From Gigaspora margarita (taxonomy: Eukaryota; Glomeromycota; Glomeromycetes; Diversisporales; Gigasporaceae): DNA of 64,000 nt. A program made the translations under genes and the position numbers. The notes below the pieces were generated by a model, which worked only from the letters and a program-made list of their open reading frames with translations, was not told the DNA's origin and ran no database searches. The stretch lies in assembly GCA_009809945.1 (NCBI GenBank), contig WTPW01001085.1:99410-163409 (forward strand), written 5' to 3'. Shown in pieces: positions 61,217 to 64,000 of this stretch (within the stretch, counting starts at the first letter, position 1; each line of letters starts with the position of its first letter).

Positions 61217-61936
61217 CCCTATAAAGAAATCCATCCGGATATGCACGTGTTTCTATGGAAAAGCACGGTGATCTGTGGAACGGCTAGAGAACCGGGTTTG
61301 CACGTGTGAATTCCGTGTTGGCACGAATAAAATGGTCCGAATTGGACCGTCTGCCCGGACATTTTGGACCGTAAATGGACCGGGTTTTGCTGCACTTTAC
61401 TAAGCCAAAATTCACGGGTTTTGGCACGGTCGAGGCACACGTAAGTTCACGTGCATATATTTCTTACGAGTTATAAGTAAGAGTGAATGAATTCGATTGG
61501 TTAGAGAATGATATGATTGTGAAGGGGTGGTAACAAACATGCCTATAGCAAAATTTTGCAAGGAATTTTTTTTGTTAGGAATTAAAGAGCTTTTTCATAG
61601 GCGAGATTTTGAGATACAGAGGATTTTTTAAAAAAAGTCGGTTGTTTTGAATTTTCGCGTTACACCTGATCCTGCGATTTTATTGGCCATACGAGATACA
61701 CGAGCCATTTAATACGTGTAATTCCAACTAACGAGCCTATACGTGTCATCCCGAATTCGTGCCATTCCGTATAAAAACTTACACGTGCCATTCTGGACAT
61801 GCACAACGTGCCGATACGTATCATTTTAAACACGTGCCATTCCGTGTAGCGTGCATATACGTGCCACAGTACACGTGCCATTACAGACTTCTCCGTGCTA
61901 AACCGTAACACCACCCGGACCACTTTTTTCATAGGG
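61217..61936. mobile_element. Foldback element with ACGTGCCA repeats, copy 2
   Basis: Ends CCCTATAAAGAAATCCATCC and inverse CCCTATGAAAAAAGTGGTCC. Both copies share TGGACCGTAAATGG and a GTTTGCAGTA/GTTTTGCTGCA segment. The right arm has about ten ACGTGCCAT-type units. Confidence 0.7.
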
Positions 61937-63280
61937 TATCGTGGCTTCTATCACAAGAATTACTGTAAAAAATTCTCGTGCAAAACTTGCTCGTCATTCT
62001 AATAATCACAATATGTGGTCAGGGTTTAGTTCACGTTGAAATTATTATTGTTTCTATCATAAGTTAATGTTATAAACCTTGTAATTCTGGCGATACACAG
62101 TATATGACTCACTAACGCATGTTATTATATCTCAGTTAATTAATCTAATTTCAATGTTATATAATGTGCGCATAATGAACGGAAGTCGATTTTTTAAAAA
62201 ATAAATATAAATAGACAAAAACTGATTATTAATTTACAGTAATATGAATTATGACGAATTCATTACGAAATTAACATGCAAATGATCATATGTCGAAATA
62301 ATTACAGATTTAATAGATCATCATCTTCGCACGGGATATTTTATTTTTTATTCTCATTATTATTAAGCAGCGCCAATTGCCGTAATTATATACACTTACA
62401 CTGATAAGAAATTAGTAGATACGACCAATCAAAATCATTTTAAAGCTACATTTTTGAATTTTACAAGTAGTAGAGAAGTAGAGAAGTAAGTAGAGATTTT
62501 TGAATTTTACAAGTAGTAGCAGTCTAGGAATATACCAAATTTGGACTAGTATGGGGCCTTTCTATTGCTAAGACCCCATATAATATGATATGAATACCAG
62601 TACGATCATATGAAATATGTGAGGGATGGTTCCGTTCAACTTTTTGGTACGCTATATTTTTTCCTGTTTTAGAATGTTATTTCAAGATGATGACAATTAC
62701 GTTTTTGATGTCGCTAAGTTTATTTAAGTAGAAGTAATGATTTCGTTTGTCATTTTTGGAAAGAATTATGATTTACGTATGATTGTCATTTATCATTTAA
62801 AGTAAGGACGTTTCAAATGTTGATCATTGTTACGACATTTTTTATCAATTGAAATCTTTAATAGGTAATTATTGCGACATTCTCGAAATGCATATGATAA
62901 TCTGTAATTTCCTGACTAATATCATCTCTACTTCTATACTATGTATTTATTTAATTTTACTCATCTGATTGTTGTCTAATTGCGTGATTGTAAAGTGAGT
63001 TTTTGTTGAACTAAACCGAAAAGAGCGATAAATTGCAATGAGTATATGCTTGGGGACTATAATCACCTAATATTGGTTTTCACATAAAATCGGTTATTAG
63101 TCAGTATATTTTAAAGTAAGTTATTTATCATAAGTTGGAAAATATTTATCATTGCAATGTGGGCGTCATTTTGAAGTCATGCATGTTATATTATTATTCG
63201 AAACAACTTTCATGGACATTATGAAACAAAGATATAGGTGTTGTTATTCGGCTATTTTAATCTCTAATTTCGCACAGTAC
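61937..63280. other. Intergenic, no gene
   Basis: Short local duplication of TTTTTGAATTTTACAAGTAGTAG (about 62450-62520). Nothing else seen. Confidence 0.5.
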
Positions 63281-63528
63281 TAGTGATGCTTGACGAAATT
63301 GATTTATTAGTAGACGAAATTAAACCTGACGAAATGACGAAACTCTTGACGAAATTATTTTGATCTATAATTGTGACGAAATTAATTTTGAATTAGAATA
63401 TTATTCTAAGGAGTATGCTGTCTTAAGTATATAGAAAAATTTCTTGGTGTTTATATGAAATTTTTGGCACAATCGCAAAATGACGAAACTATTCGTCAAT
63501 TCAAAAATAATTTCGTCAAGCATCTATA
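63281..63528. mobile_element. hAT-like MITE, TAGTGATGCTTGACGAAA, 248 bp
   Basis: Ends TAGTGATGCTTGACGAAAT and inverse TATAGATGCTTGACGAAAT; TSD CACAGTAC / CACAGTAT. Interior TGACGAAA repeats. Confidence 0.85.
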
Positions 63529-63536
63529 CACAGTAT

Positions 63537-64000
63537 ACCTGGACCCATAAATACTTAAATTTTCTGAAATTTCGAAGCGTAAGACATAAAAAATAAAATT
63601 TACACATAAATTCGTGAATTTTATTTATTTATTTTTTTTGCACCATATTTCACTAAATTTATTAAGAAAATTTGAAATGACATTTTTCTTAGCTTTTTGT
63701 TTCATTATTGTTTTTACTTATTTAATTTATTTAAGTAATAAAAGAACTCAGATAGATGTGGTAAACAAATTTTTTGTTTTCTTAGAGAAAATATATATGT
63801 TATGTCCTTATTTTATTTTGTAATAAGAAATTTATCAATAAGTTAATTTAATCATGCTCAGAATGAACCACCGATGGTTCCATTTAGTTTACCTATTATT
63901 GGACATACGATTAGCTATATATTTAACGCAGAGAAATTTCTTGCCAAGTGTAGAGACAAAGTAAATAAATTGTTACCATTTTCATAACATTTGTTTTTTT
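63537..64000. other. AT-rich window end
   Basis: The small hydrophobic frame at 63614-63823 is AT-driven. No gene supported. Confidence 0.5.

Noticed and set aside
61660-61932. 90-aa minus-strand frame
   Set aside because: Arises from the ACGTGCCAT array, not coding-like.
63614-63823. Small membrane protein, 69 aa
   Set aside because: AT-driven hydrophobic codons, no conserved context or splice signals.

Overview
The window is a very AT-rich, intron-containing, gene-poor eukaryotic sequence crowded with small inverted-repeat transposons. I infer an arbuscular mycorrhizal fungus (Glomeromycotina, probably Rhizophagus or close). The basis is base composition, short introns with GT...TAG borders, an AIG1-type GTPase gene family, and miniature elements starting GGCCACGCAAAGTTAATT that I remember from that genus. 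The taxon is inference; no rRNA or mitochondrial marker is present.

The only genes supported with confidence are three copies of one six-exon gene for a large AIG1/GIMAP-like P-loop GTPase. Copy A (1983-4815, minus) is intact on paper at 745 aa. Copy B (20504-23338, plus) has a 1-nt deletion just before the P-loop and is called a pseudogene. Copy C (47817-50630, plus) has a 10-nt deletion at the end of exon 3 that can be rescued by an acceptor 2 nt downstream, giving 740 aa. Exon models were built by hand from three-way comparison: exon lengths, phases and borders agree across copies. The predicted protein has three short N-terminal motifs like ubiquitin-binding MIU/UIM helices, a Q/P-rich linker, the G domain, a helical segment, a Cys/His cluster and a C-terminal coiled coil.

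Each gene sits in a large duplicated unit. A is inverted relative to B and C, so A and B are head to head; B and C are direct repeats about 27.3 kb apart. Homology runs about 2-3 kb on both sides of each gene, and B and C also share far upstream sequence (about 9.8-18 kb versus 41-45.5 kb).

Most remaining structure is transposon debris. Because the units are paralogous, several insertions have an empty site in the other unit, which fixes element ends and target-site duplications (TSDs). Most have 8-bp TSDs (hAT-like) in several terminal-repeat families. Others have TAA (Harbinger-like), TTAA (piggyBac-like), TA (pogo-like) or 9-10-bp (MULE-like) TSDs. No intact transposase was seen.

Regions: 0-7 kb unit A; 7-13 kb degraded duplicated sequence; 13-18 kb nested elements and a CpG-richer island; 18-26.5 kb unit B; 26.5-40.5 kb CpG-depleted, AT-rich repeat-on-repeat DNA; 41-53.9 kb unit C; 54-64 kb single-copy-looking DNA with several foldback elements and no convincing gene.
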